Origin: a bacterium
GTDB lineage: Bacteria; Patescibacteria; Paceibacteria; UBA9973; SBAW01
NCBI GenBank assembly: GCA_021825025.1
Contig: JAKAIP010000001.1
Span: 1 to 28,410 of the forward strand
DNA length: 28,410 nucleotides
Reading direction: 5' to 3'
Part shown: positions 1 through 7,500 of the stretch, piece after piece
How positions within the stretch are numbered: position 1 is the stretch's first letter
Layout of the letters: each line of letters begins with the position of its first letter
Translations under genes and position numbers: made by a program
Notes under the pieces: generated by a model
What the model was told of the DNA's origin: nothing
The model's input: only the letters and a program-made list of their open reading frames with translations
The model's database searches: none

Positions 1-531
1 GGTTCCGAAGTGCTGGAAGAAGGCGGTTCTCTGCATCGCGACTCATTCACCCTTGAAGAATGGCAGATGCTCATGGGCTTTGTGGCGTGGCACACCGCCA
101 ACAAGCCGAAGCTCGTCTTCATGGAGAAATCGGTCGTGTCAGACGATTCGGAGACAGGCGGAACAATCGATCGCGTGTATCTGATCGGGAGCAGAACCGT
201 TCTTCTCGACATCAAGACATCTTCGTCCATTCACGAACAGTACTGGGCACAGACTGGCAAATACGCGGAGATCTTCATGAAGACCCACGATATTCCTCTT
301 GACGCTACTGCAATTCTGCGTCTTGCTCCAAGACGTAAGGATCTGTACGAATACGAAGAACATACAGACTTCTTTTCGGATGCCCAGATGTTCGATCACA
401 TCCACTCAATCTGGAAGTACCTAAATCCAAAAGCGAAGCCGAAAGTGATAGAATTACCAGTAGTACTCACGTTGCCACGATATGCACCGAAGCCAAAAGG
501 TCGCCGCAAAAAGGCTCAAACGCAAGCGTAA
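1..531 (+). CDS. RecB/Cas4-like PD-(D/E)XK nuclease, 5' end cut by window edge
   Basis: The frame is open from base 1, so the gene probably starts upstream; the first in-window start is GTG at 10. Numbering from that codon, the core reads Glu39 (FMEKSV), then GGTIDRV (Asp54), then the LLDIKT strand (Asp67 and Lys69), followed by EQYWAQTGKYAE (residues 76-87). This is the order of metal- and DNA-binding motifs in the RecB/Cas4/lambda-exonuclease branch of PD-(D/E)XK enzymes, the QxxxY-type helix included. A role in phage recombination or end-processing is inferred. The C-terminus is a basic tail (PKGRRKKAQTQA). The position at the left edge fits the end of a replication/recombination block leading into the lysis genes. 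No Cas genes are adjacent, so a CRISPR role is not supported. Confidence 0.8.
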   Translation, partial: GSEVLEEGGSLHRDSFTLEEWQMLMGFVAWHTANKPKLVFMEKSVVSDDSETGGTIDRVYLIGSRTVLLDIKTSSSIHEQYWAQTGKYAEIFMKTHDIPLDATAILRLAPRRKDLYEYEEHTDFFSDAQMFDHIHSIWKYLNPKAKPKVIELPVVLTLPRYAPKPKGRRKKAQTQA

Positions 532-605
532 GGTCGATGCGCTGCGCCTGGCACATCTACAGCGTGTAACCAGCGTGAGTCGTAAGTTACGTATACTCGA
601 GGCAT

Positions 606-755
606 ATGCAGAAAAAGAACAAGGTAGCGAAGGTCATGGGCGAATTCAAGAAGGGAACACTTCATTCCGGGTCCAAAAAGGGACCAAAGGTGAAAAGCCA
701 GAAGCAGGCAGTAGCGATAGCGCTGAGTCAGGCTCGCAAGCAGAAGAAGGGTTAG
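606..755 (+). CDS. DUF6496-like small basic protein (49 aa)
   Basis: ATG at 606, TAG at 753-755. The protein begins MQKKNKVAKVMGEFKKGTL and continues HSGSKKGPKVKS, then QKQAVAIALSQARKQKKG. The pattern E-F-K-x-G-x-L-x-S-G-S...S-x-K-Q-A-x-A-I-A-L-S-x-A matches the short domain usually annotated DUF6496 in bacterial and phage genomes. Its function is unknown; the strong positive charge and a predicted helix (KQAVAIALSQARKQ) suggest nucleic-acid contact, which is inference. It lies between the nuclease and the 62-aa gene and is in another frame from the longer overlapping reading frame at 482-799. No Shine-Dalgarno is present at usable spacing. Confidence 0.72.
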   Translation: MQKKNKVAKVMGEFKKGTLHSGSKKGPKVKSQKQAVAIALSQARKQKKG

Positions 756-773
756 TAGATAATCAATCATCAT

Positions 774-962
774 ATGGCAGAGAAAAAGTGGATTCATAAA
801 GCAATTAAGCATCCTGGAGCATTGACGCAGAAGGCTAAGAAAGCTGGTATGTCAGTCTCCAAGTTCGCAGCAGCACACAAGCACGATAGCGGCAAGACTG
901 GCGCGCAGGCTCGTCTCGCACAGACACTCAGTAAAATTAATAAAGGTAAGAAGAAGAGTTAA
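774..962 (+). CDS. small basic phage protein (62 aa)
   Basis: The protein starts MAEKKWIHKAIKHPGALTQK and contains KKAGMSVSKFAAAH followed by GAQARLAQTLSKI and a KGKKK tail. The block W-I-x-K-A-I-K-x-P-G-A-L-x-x-K-A-K-x-A-G-M-S resembles small proteins I know from many phage and CPR genomes, but I cannot give a formal family name. It is lysine-rich, helical by appearance, and lacks a signal peptide or membrane segment. The stop is 3 nt before the ATG of the holin-like gene, so the two are probably co-transcribed. Like the neighbouring 49-aa protein, it could be a DNA-binding accessory protein; function unproven. Confidence 0.72.
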   Translation: MAEKKWIHKAIKHPGALTQKAKKAGMSVSKFAAAHKHDSGKTGAQARLAQTLSKINKGKKKS

Positions 963-965
963 TAT

Positions 966-1247
966 ATGCTTACACTCGCAACGATAGGTGTTCTCAGTTC
1001 ACTCGCCACAGAGATCGTCACGTGGCTCAACAAGAAGTTTGCAGGTACGGTCTTCCAGGGCGATGGTGCGTTCGCGCTTTCTGGCGTTATCGCTGTAATC
1101 GCTTCTGCGATCGAGGTCGCAACGACTGGTGGGTTCACCGCATGGACGTTCTCTGGCATGTATGTGTACGCAGGATCGGTTTGGGCAACTTCTCAGGTGT
1201 TCTACGCAGTCATTATGCGTCAGTTAAACCTTACGGTACAAAACTAG
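966..1247 (+). CDS. putative holin (93 aa membrane protein)
   Basis: Three hydrophobic stretches are visible: about residues 2-20 (TLATIGVLSSLATEIV), 36-54 (FALSGVIAVIASAIEVA) and 58-82 (TAWTFSGMYVYAGSVWATSQ). They are separated by a short loop containing LNKKF and an FQGDG turn. Size, multiple membrane spans and position upstream of the lysin fit a class I-type phage holin, a membrane protein that forms the lesion allowing lysin release. No specific holin family can be named from sequence alone. It starts 3 nt after the preceding gene. A competing lysis membrane pair lies at 12784-13343 on the other strand. Confidence 0.6.
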   Translation: MLTLATIGVLSSLATEIVTWLNKKFAGTVFQGDGAFALSGVIAVIASAIEVATTGGFTAWTFSGMYVYAGSVWATSQVFYAVIMRQLNLTVQN

Positions 1248-1249
1248 AT

Positions 1250-1342
1250 ATGAATTTACTGAGACGACTGTATAACGAAATACATTTTACTTTTTTCAAT
1301 CTATTGCGCGACTTTGATGCAGCACGTAGATTGAAAGAATAA
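1250..1342 (+). CDS. possible 30-aa protein downstream of holin
   Basis: ATG at 1250 is only two bases after the holin-like stop codon, and TAA is at 1340-1342. The peptide begins MNLLRRLYNEIHFTFFNLL and ends RDFDAARRLKE: amphipathic, with an aromatic-rich centre and charged ends. The close spacing suggests translational coupling. It could be a small lysis accessory peptide, but it resembles nothing I recognise, and a 30-codon frame can arise by chance. Confidence 0.4.
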   Translation: MNLLRRLYNEIHFTFFNLLRDFDAARRLKE

Positions 1343-1457
1343 TCTTAGCAGCTCTTATGAGCTGCAGCCCAGATTTTTGGTTCCCCATGCTGCCTGAATA
1401 CAGCTAAGGACGTAAGTAAGCGGCCAGCCAAGAATCGGGACTGTAGCTCACAACACT
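1343..1457 (+). promoter_or_regulatory. structured spacer upstream of lysin gene
   Basis: This 115-bp gap contains a perfect 7-bp hairpin, GCAGCTC/GAGCTGC with a TTAT loop (1348-1365), followed 7-8 nt later by TTTTT. An alternative long-range pairing, CTTAGC (1344-1349) with GCTAAG (1403-1408), would compete with it. The T-run is too far from the stem for a classical terminator. The sequence may be an attenuator, an RNA element delaying lysin translation, or a weak terminator after the holin. No Shine-Dalgarno precedes the ATG at 1458; the start is preceded by AACACT, also found before the gene at 28372. Confidence 0.35.
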
Positions 1458-2510
1458 ATGAAACCTACATTTAAACTTCTCATCGTAGCTAATAACTGTG
1501 ACTGGGCATCATGGCAAGATAAGATCACAGTGCTCACTAACTTTTTTGCTCCAGTTTGCGATCTCCAGATCACGCTCACGCATACGCAGTTCGATCCGGT
1601 GCCAATGCAATCTGTGGCGGTGACGAATACCGCGTACGAATCATTCGCGCCGAATGTTCCGACGCTTATCGTAGACGAGAATTGGTATAACACCAATGTG
1701 GTACCTCTTGCCAAAGGCTACGACATCGTGAGCCTTGTTCTTGCAATCGGACAATGGCCGCTGCAGGACAATGCACGAGGACTGACGTATCAATCTGGTC
1801 CGGCGCCTGTGCGCATTGAGGTAGGAGCGGATGAGAATGAAGCAGTATACGTGAATGGAAAGATGCTCTTCAATTCTGCAGTTCATTACCTCGAGCATGA
1901 GATCATGCATGCCCTGTTCTATCTTTCAGGTTCAGGCGATACGACACACTATTGGGATTTCGTGAAGGGAGAGTTGTGCAATGCAATGTACGATATACAT
2001 TTCAAGCCACCGAATACCACCGATACCGTGTCACAAAGTTTGCTGGCGCAGTATATAATTCAAGGGTATCAGTTTCTCTTACAAGCGTTTAAGAATCAGC
2101 TTATGAATCCTCAGACTTCCATGATCGATAAGATGTGCCTCGCTATACAGCAGTATGAAGGGTACATCCCTCCGGGCGTGAATCCTTCGTACCCTCAAGG
2201 AACTACTGCATGGCGCAATAATAATCCTGGCAATCTCCGATACGTCGGTCAGTTTCTCGCCACTGGCGAAGACGCACGCGGGTTCGCGATCTTCAAGAAC
2301 TATCAGGATGGCTACAATACGCTCCGTAACATGATCCTGAACGCGGCTAAGGGATCGTCGAAGGTATTCAATCCAACCATGACTCTTGTACAGTTCTTCG
2401 GAACCTACGCTCCATCTTCAGACTCGAACGATCCAAACGCATACGCAGTCTTCGTCGGTAAGCAGATGGGCGTTGATCCGAACGTGTTTACACTTAGTCA
2501 GTTGGCTTAG
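1458..2510 (+). CDS. two-domain lysin: zinc-metallopeptidase-like plus NNPGN hydrolase-like domain
   Basis: A 350-aa protein. The N-terminal half contains LEHEIMHALF with an HExxH zinc site (His147, Glu148, His151); a possible third ligand is His164 in DTTHYWDF. The preceding beta-strand pattern (PAPVRIEVG) and HExxH helix suggest a zincin-type peptidase domain. The C-terminal third has AWRNNNPGNLRY (residues 251-262), GFAIFKNYQDGYNTL and YAVFVGKQMGVDPNVFTLSQL, the hallmarks of the muramidase/transglycosylase-like domain often annotated as structural protein P5. The combination predicts attack on both peptide and glycan parts of the wall, or an ejection-associated enzyme. No signal peptide is visible, so export would depend on a holin. 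Position after the holin-like gene supports endolysin. Confidence 0.75.
   Translation: MKPTFKLLIVANNCDWASWQDKITVLTNFFAPVCDLQITLTHTQFDPVPMQSVAVTNTAYESFAPNVPTLIVDENWYNTNVVPLAKGYDIVSLVLAIGQWPLQDNARGLTYQSGPAPVRIEVGADENEAVYVNGKMLFNSAVHYLEHEIMHALFYLSGSGDTTHYWDFVKGELCNAMYDIHFKPPNTTDTVSQSLLAQYIIQGYQFLLQAFKNQLMNPQTSMIDKMCLAIQQYEGYIPPGVNPSYPQGTTAWRNNNPGNLRYVGQFLATGEDARGFAIFKNYQDGYNTLRNMILNAAKGSSKVFNPTMTLVQFFGTYAPSSDSNDPNAYAVFVGKQMGVDPNVFTLSQLA
2474..2504 (+). repeat. 31-bp direct repeat, copy 1 (3' end of lysin gene)
   Basis: This 31-bp stretch, starting TGATCCGAACG and ending AGTCAGTTG, recurs at 2961-2991 with one mismatch. It encodes DPNVFTLSQL, a normal end of NNPGN-type domains, so this copy is probably the ancestral one. 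Confidence 0.9.
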
Positions 2511-2517
2511 GTAGAAT

Positions 2518-3000
2518 ATGAAGGACTCACTCACTAAAGGACAACAGAACGATATAGCGCTGTGTGAATGGTTCTATCCCGCGTGTGTAGGAAAATATAC
2601 AGAATTGGATATCAAAGAATATCTTGCTCTTTCCGAAAGAGGCGAAGACCTAAATGGAAACAAGATACCAAAAACAGAACGAGAAGACTCGAAGTTTTCC
2701 AAAAATCCATTGATTGTCGCTAAAGGTCGTCGTGGTCTTCATATGGCAATGTGGGAAGATGGAATTATGGATTGTTCGGTGCCGTATTTTACTTTATTGG
2801 GCGGCTATGAAGGAGTACGCAAATGGTACAACCCAATGCGATGGTTAAAAGGTAGATTCTATCATAAACCTATCCCTCGTTTCGTAGTAGACTTTATGAA
2901 AAAAGAGATGTTCAAAGGTGCCGATGCCGATATTATTGAAAATTGTTATCAATATTTGTTTGATCCGAGCGTGTTTACACTTAGTCAGTTGCTGGCGTAA
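2518..3000 (+). CDS. unknown protein (160 aa) with lysin-derived C-terminal tail
   Basis: ATG at 2518 is 7 nt after the lysin stop. The product is soluble, with many aromatic residues (CEWFYPACVGKY, VRKWYNPMRWLKGRFYHK) and no membrane segment. I do not recognise the family. The last residues, FDPSVFTLSQLLA, copy the lysin C-terminus (DPNVFTLSQLA), and the underlying DNA is 30/31 identical. The gene appears more A/T-rich than the lysin by eye. Together these suggest a gene inserted or exchanged next to the lysin, keeping or gaining the lysin 3' end. A link to lysis or cell-wall targeting is possible from position only. Confidence 0.65.
   Translation: MKDSLTKGQQNDIALCEWFYPACVGKYTELDIKEYLALSERGEDLNGNKIPKTEREDSKFSKNPLIVAKGRRGLHMAMWEDGIMDCSVPYFTLLGGYEGVRKWYNPMRWLKGRFYHKPIPRFVVDFMKKEMFKGADADIIENCYQYLFDPSVFTLSQLLA
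2961..2991 (+). repeat. 31-bp direct repeat, copy 2 (3' end of 160-aa gene)
   Basis: Second copy of the 31-bp element, differing from 2474-2504 only at A to G in TGATCCGAGCG, in the same reading frame (DPSVFTLSQL). The repeat unit spans 487 bp and includes the entire intervening gene start and body. Confidence 0.9.
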
Positions 3001-3004
3001 ATGT

Positions 3005-3208
3005 ATGGGACCTAAATTTACAGGTTTTTATTCTGAAGATGCTGAGCCTATATATGAGGGCGATGTCGTTGTGTGGAATGATATAGAAGGAAAAGAATGC
3101 ACCATGAAGGTTCATTTTTATATGGATCATTGGCATCCATTCAAGAAAATAGACTCTTCAAAATGTACTGTAATTAAGGACATTCATCCTATTCTTTCGC
3201 AACATTAA
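3005..3208 (+). CDS. YopX-like miniprotein (67 aa)
   Basis: The ATG at 3001 hits a stop after four codons, so the start used is ATG at 3005. The protein begins MGPKFTGFYSEDAEPIYEGD and continues VVVWNDIEGKE. The arrangement T-G-x-x-x-x-x-x-x-x-I-Y-E-G-D-V-V resembles the small beta-barrel of the phage/prophage YopX family. Function in that family is unknown. The 3' end overlaps the convergent ATP-grasp gene by 20 nt. The next visible feature on this strand is far away, so this is the last gene of the plus-strand operon in this part of the window. Confidence 0.6.
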   Translation: MGPKFTGFYSEDAEPIYEGDVVVWNDIEGKECTMKVHFYMDHWHPFKKIDSSKCTVIKDIHPILSQH

Positions 3209-4568
3209 ACGCCTTACCATCAAGCGCGCGGTAACGGCGCATAATCGATCCATCATATCCTTCGGATAGGAAATCTTCCATAGGTCGCTTCATAGACTTC
3301 TCGATGTAGAGATGCTCAGCCGCCTCATATGCCAGCTCCACTGCTTTCTGCAGGTCATCACTCGCTCCAGTGAAGACCCCGAGATCCCAGGAGAAGCCAG
3401 TAGTAACTAACGATTCAGTATCGTAGTCTTTGGTTACATCATACAACCATATGTGCTTCTCATAATCTGGATCGAATTGGAAACGCAACCCCGATTCGGC
3501 AAAGTCCTTCGGCACGTTGTCAGTATCGCCAAGGCTATGGATGCGCGTAGCAGCGCCGAATTTCTTTATTAGTGGGTTTTTCCCTTCACGTATCTTTTCA
3601 AAATAATCCTGCAAACGATCTCCTGACATTTCCATTTCAGTGAAGTTTGAATCGTAACCGAAACGATTCGGACAAAATTCTCCAAAGAAGTATTGACCGT
3701 CCTTGTAGTACAAAGAGATATCGAGCAGCCTCAGGCCCACGTCACCTTTGTATTGATCGATGATTGCCTGAGGGAAGGAGATCTTGTTGATCTCATCCTC
3801 TATGTTGGTCTGAATGACAAGATCGCCGCCGCAGCCCGTCTGCGTGCCTTCATTACCTGCCCCAACCTCTTTGAGTTCGATGTTCACATTGGTCATGATC
3901 GGCTTTCCGTTCCACAGATACATCTGAGGCGTAAGCTCATGCATATCATGGATACGTCGCTCCAAGATAAAACCACCATTCTCATATTCTGCCTTATCCT
4001 TCTTCAATGAATCGGTCAGCAATGTTGCCCCCCAACGAGCATTCTTGGTTCGCGGAGCGCGTGTCTTGGCGCTTTCATTACTTCCCTTGAGCACCCACAC
4101 CTCATCGGTTTCCTCAAGGAATTCTATTGCTTCCTCGATTTTAGAGAATTCCTTGAACTCGCCGATTTGCACCGACGGATAGTATTTTTCAACCAATTCC
4201 TTTGCCTTTGCGCGATCTGATTCCAACGAGTAGTCTTCTTTGGTCGGGAAATTACCGTACTTGAAACCCATGTCACGTATCTGTTTTGCATATCTGAATA
4301 GACAGTTGAAGTCGACGTGTACCCAATAGTTATCCTTGTTGGGCAACTTTGCCATTGCCTTGATGAGATACTTAGCCGGTACCACGTCAAGCATTCCACT
4401 ATATAACGAGTGACGTGCTGTCTTAAAGATATTCTCTTCGGTATCGTCACCGATACCAAGCTCCTTCGGATCTTCCACCATCCCGACTGTGACATCAGCA
4501 CCTTCCCGCATCAGATGGTATGCTACCGCTAATCCTTCGCCTTTATAGGTAAAGATGATGTATTTCAT
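3189..4568 (-). CDS. PurD-like ATP-grasp ligase (459 aa)
   Basis: The N-terminus (YIIFTYKGEGLAVAYHLM) looks like the Rossmann-like pre-ATP-grasp domain of glycinamide ribonucleotide synthetase (PurD). ATP-grasp features follow: WVLKGS with Lys161, FILERRI (200-206), a glycine-rich stretch GAGNEGTQTGCGGD (236-249), and FGEFCPNRFGYDSNF (295-309), matching the PurD metal-site signature with Glu297 and Asn301. Such enzymes join a carboxylate to an amine through an acyl-phosphate. No other purine genes are present, and the gene overlaps the ejection-protein gene by an ATGA junction as the last cistron of the virion operon. A role in modifying a protein, peptide, nucleotide or wall component is therefore as likely as purine synthesis. 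An AAGGA just upstream may be coincidental coding sequence. Confidence 0.75.
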   Translation of the reverse strand: MKYIIFTYKGEGLAVAYHLMREGADVTVGMVEDPKELGIGDDTEENIFKTARHSLYSGMLDVVPAKYLIKAMAKLPNKDNYWVHVDFNCLFRYAKQIRDMGFKYGNFPTKEDYSLESDRAKAKELVEKYYPSVQIGEFKEFSKIEEAIEFLEETDEVWVLKGSNESAKTRAPRTKNARWGATLLTDSLKKDKAEYENGGFILERRIHDMHELTPQMYLWNGKPIMTNVNIELKEVGAGNEGTQTGCGGDLVIQTNIEDEINKISFPQAIIDQYKGDVGLRLLDISLYYKDGQYFFGEFCPNRFGYDSNFTEMEMSGDRLQDYFEKIREGKNPLIKKFGAATRIHSLGDTDNVPKDFAESGLRFQFDPDYEKHIWLYDVTKDYDTESLVTTGFSWDLGVFTGASDDLQKAVELAYEAAEHLYIEKSMKRPMEDFLSEGYDGSIMRRYRALDGKAFNVAKE

Positions 4569-7500
4569 TGTTGTCCTTGAGTTTGTTGTTCAATAAATAT
4601 CTGCAACTGTTGCTTGGTCTGAGTAGTGAACAGACCTTCCTTATCTAAGTGATCTGCCCATGCCTTTGCCTCTTCATCATTATTGAACGTTTTGAGCTTA
4701 TAGTAAATATACTGTGCTCGTTCAATTGGTGATAGCTGTTTCAGTTGTGTATCAGCAAACGTAGTATTCTTTGCCGCATCTTCAATCAAAGTCTTTAATT
4801 TAGACACGATTCTAGGATTCGATTTTATGTCATCTAAAATCTTCTGCGCTTCGGCATCGGACGATGCTTTGCGCAATGCATTGAAGGCATTCTGTGCTGT
4901 ACGCGTCTCTATCACATTCCGATCTGCCATTTGAGTTTGGAATTTTGCAATGTCTTCATCGGCTTTCTTTGTGCTTGCTCCTCCACGCGCTTGCATGAAT
5001 CGTTCGCCAGCGGCTGTAAATGGCAGAGTCATGCCTGGTTTCTCAACAGTTCCAGCAAGATTCAATGCCTGGGTACCAGCACCTCCCATCAGAGTTTGTA
5101 CCGCATCTTGAATCTGTAATGGAGACAAGTTCAACAGACTACCTAATTTCTGGGCAATCAGAGATGTATAGGGTTTATATTGTTCTCGCGGAGATGCATT
5201 TTCCATAGATTTAGGAACAATTGGCTGCATACGATACAGATCAAAATTAGTCATCCATTGTACTGGTGCCTTTATTTCAGTGGGGAAGGTGTTCACCAAA
5301 CTACCTCCCAAAGACTGAGCAAACGTATCACCTTGTACCGTAGTCAACGGAACGAAATCCATCAAGGAGTCTGATGCTAGAGTGTTAAATAGCGGCACAT
5401 TCTTGTCAACCATCCAATTCATCACATCTTGTATAGGATCGATGAAATAATTCCAGTCGCCTTTAGGCATTTTAATTACTTGATCATATGCGCCTGAATC
5501 GTCCTGATGATTACCATAAATGAGGATGATATTATTGGCTTTCTCATAATCTGCAATATCATTCCAGACTTCTGGGAAACGATACACATTATTATAATAT
5601 GATGCGAGGAATGGGACGATCGCGAGTCCACCAATCTTGGCCCCTAACCATGCTGCACGCGCAGGATCTTTTATGTCATGTCCAATAGACTTCATGATGT
5701 TGACTTCACCCTGTAGACGTGCGTTCAAAAACGGTACCCACAGATTCAAGATCTTCCCAGTTTCACCCATCTTCGCGAAGTCAACCGTTGCTTCACGGGA
5801 CTGGAAAGCCGCCTCAATGCCGCTTTTACCTTTGCTCAAAGCTTTACCATATACACCTAGACGCGTAGATCGTTCACTGATCTGACCAGCTGTCTCAATC
5901 AGTTTAAGAGGATTTAGTAAGCTAAGCAGCTTACGAGCGTTGGATTGCGTTAGTTCCTCTACAGTTCGTGGTATTTCATTCAGATAGGTTGAGTAATAGC
6001 CGCCCATTGATCCACCGTCTTTTAGATACGATTGATACAAGCCATCATCTACTTTCACGCCATATTCTGTTGCCACTGATTTAATTGATTCAAACAACCC
6101 ACGTCCAAGATCTACAATGTTAAAACCGTCCTTATTGACTAACGTGGCAGTCTCAAAGTCACGAAGTGAGTTTGGTACAATAAAGGCAACATTCATGGAC
6201 GTGGCACCAGATCGTAGCGCTCGAGTCCAAAACGATGCGGCGCGAGTAATCATATCTGCTTGCTTTGCAGATAGCCGCTTCATCGCATCCGCTACGTCCT
6301 GCGGTAGGATCACTTGTTCTTTTACCCCATCCCTCAAGTAGCTGATTTTATCAAATCCTTTAGGAATAGATGTTTTGTCACTAGCACGAATCGTGGCAAA
6401 ATCTTTAATATCTTCACCAAAACGCTTGACCATATCCCCAACTTTCATGGCAACTTTGTTACGTTCTACCTGATCCACCATTTTAATTGCTTTACGCACA
6501 AAAGCATTTAACGGATCGTCCACACGTTGACCCGGTGCGGCACCCTTCAAGGTTTGAACTAAGTCTTGTTCAGCAACATTGAACCCCCTTCGATTGGCTG
6601 GTACAATCGTTTCGTTATCAATGAGATGTTCAATCACATCGAATGGAGTGTATTTTTGATTATTTTTCTTGATACCATCAATCTGTTCTTGACTGAGCAA
6701 CCCACCATCTTTCATATACTGGAGCATGTCATCAGCATAACCGTATATACGTTGCGCTGCAGCTTCTACCTTAGCGAAGGCTTCAGAGCCTATGCGCCCA
6801 GACATTTCAGTAAGAGCCGCCCGCGATTCTTCAGCGGTCAACTCTCCAGGGTTCGAAAACCCACGATCAGCTCGTTCGGCGGACCGTTGAGCAAACAGGT
6901 ATGATGAAAGATCAGACAGGGCTGTACCATCTTTCTTGGTCTCTTTTAAAATATTACCGAATCTTGATGTCCATTGTTGTATCTTTCCTGAAGAAGCTTT
7001 GTAAATGCGTGCAGCAATATAAGCGTTCTCATCAGCAGAAAGCGTTGAGCCGGTTTTTTTCTCAACATCCGTAACCAGTTTTGATATAGGATGCGCCGAA
7101 TCATATAGTTCAGTTAATGCTTTATCGGCAACCTTTCCAAATGATTTTTTCTTACTCTCAACAATCTGCTGTTGTCCTTCCTTTAAAATTCTTTCGACTT
7201 TTGTCAACGCTGTTTCTACGGCAGGCTTAAGGACCGTTCCAATCTCTTTGGCGACAAAATCTTCTCCAATCGTACCAAGCCCAATATCTTGAGCCTTAGC
7301 ACTCCATCCTGGATTGAGTCTAAGTTTTCCATTTGAGTCTTTAATGAACTCTTCGGGCATCTTGGAACTTTCGCTAAGTGTGTGAAGATATGGTTGCCAG
7401 TCACCAGTCTTGATGCCACTGTAAATCTCTTTCACTCCAGGTGCCACATCATCCAGCACCTTACTTGAAACAGCTCCCGCAGTTCTCCCTATGGTGTCAA

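Noticed and set aside
482..799. 105-codon plus-strand frame overlapping the nuclease end and the 62-aa gene start
   Set aside because: Most of it lies over the DUF6496-like gene in another frame; the 49-aa frame matches a known pattern, while this one is low-complexity and joins two unrelated regions.
1435..1457. tRNA-like GGGACTGTAGCTCA before the lysin start
   Set aside because: It resembles a tRNA 5' end and D-arm, but no anticodon arm, T-arm or acceptor partner follows; the lysin ATG begins at once.
1343..1457. possible self-cleaving ribozyme in the pre-lysin gap
   Set aside because: I looked for hammerhead (CUGAUGA and GAAA) and twister core motifs and found none, although hairpins are present.
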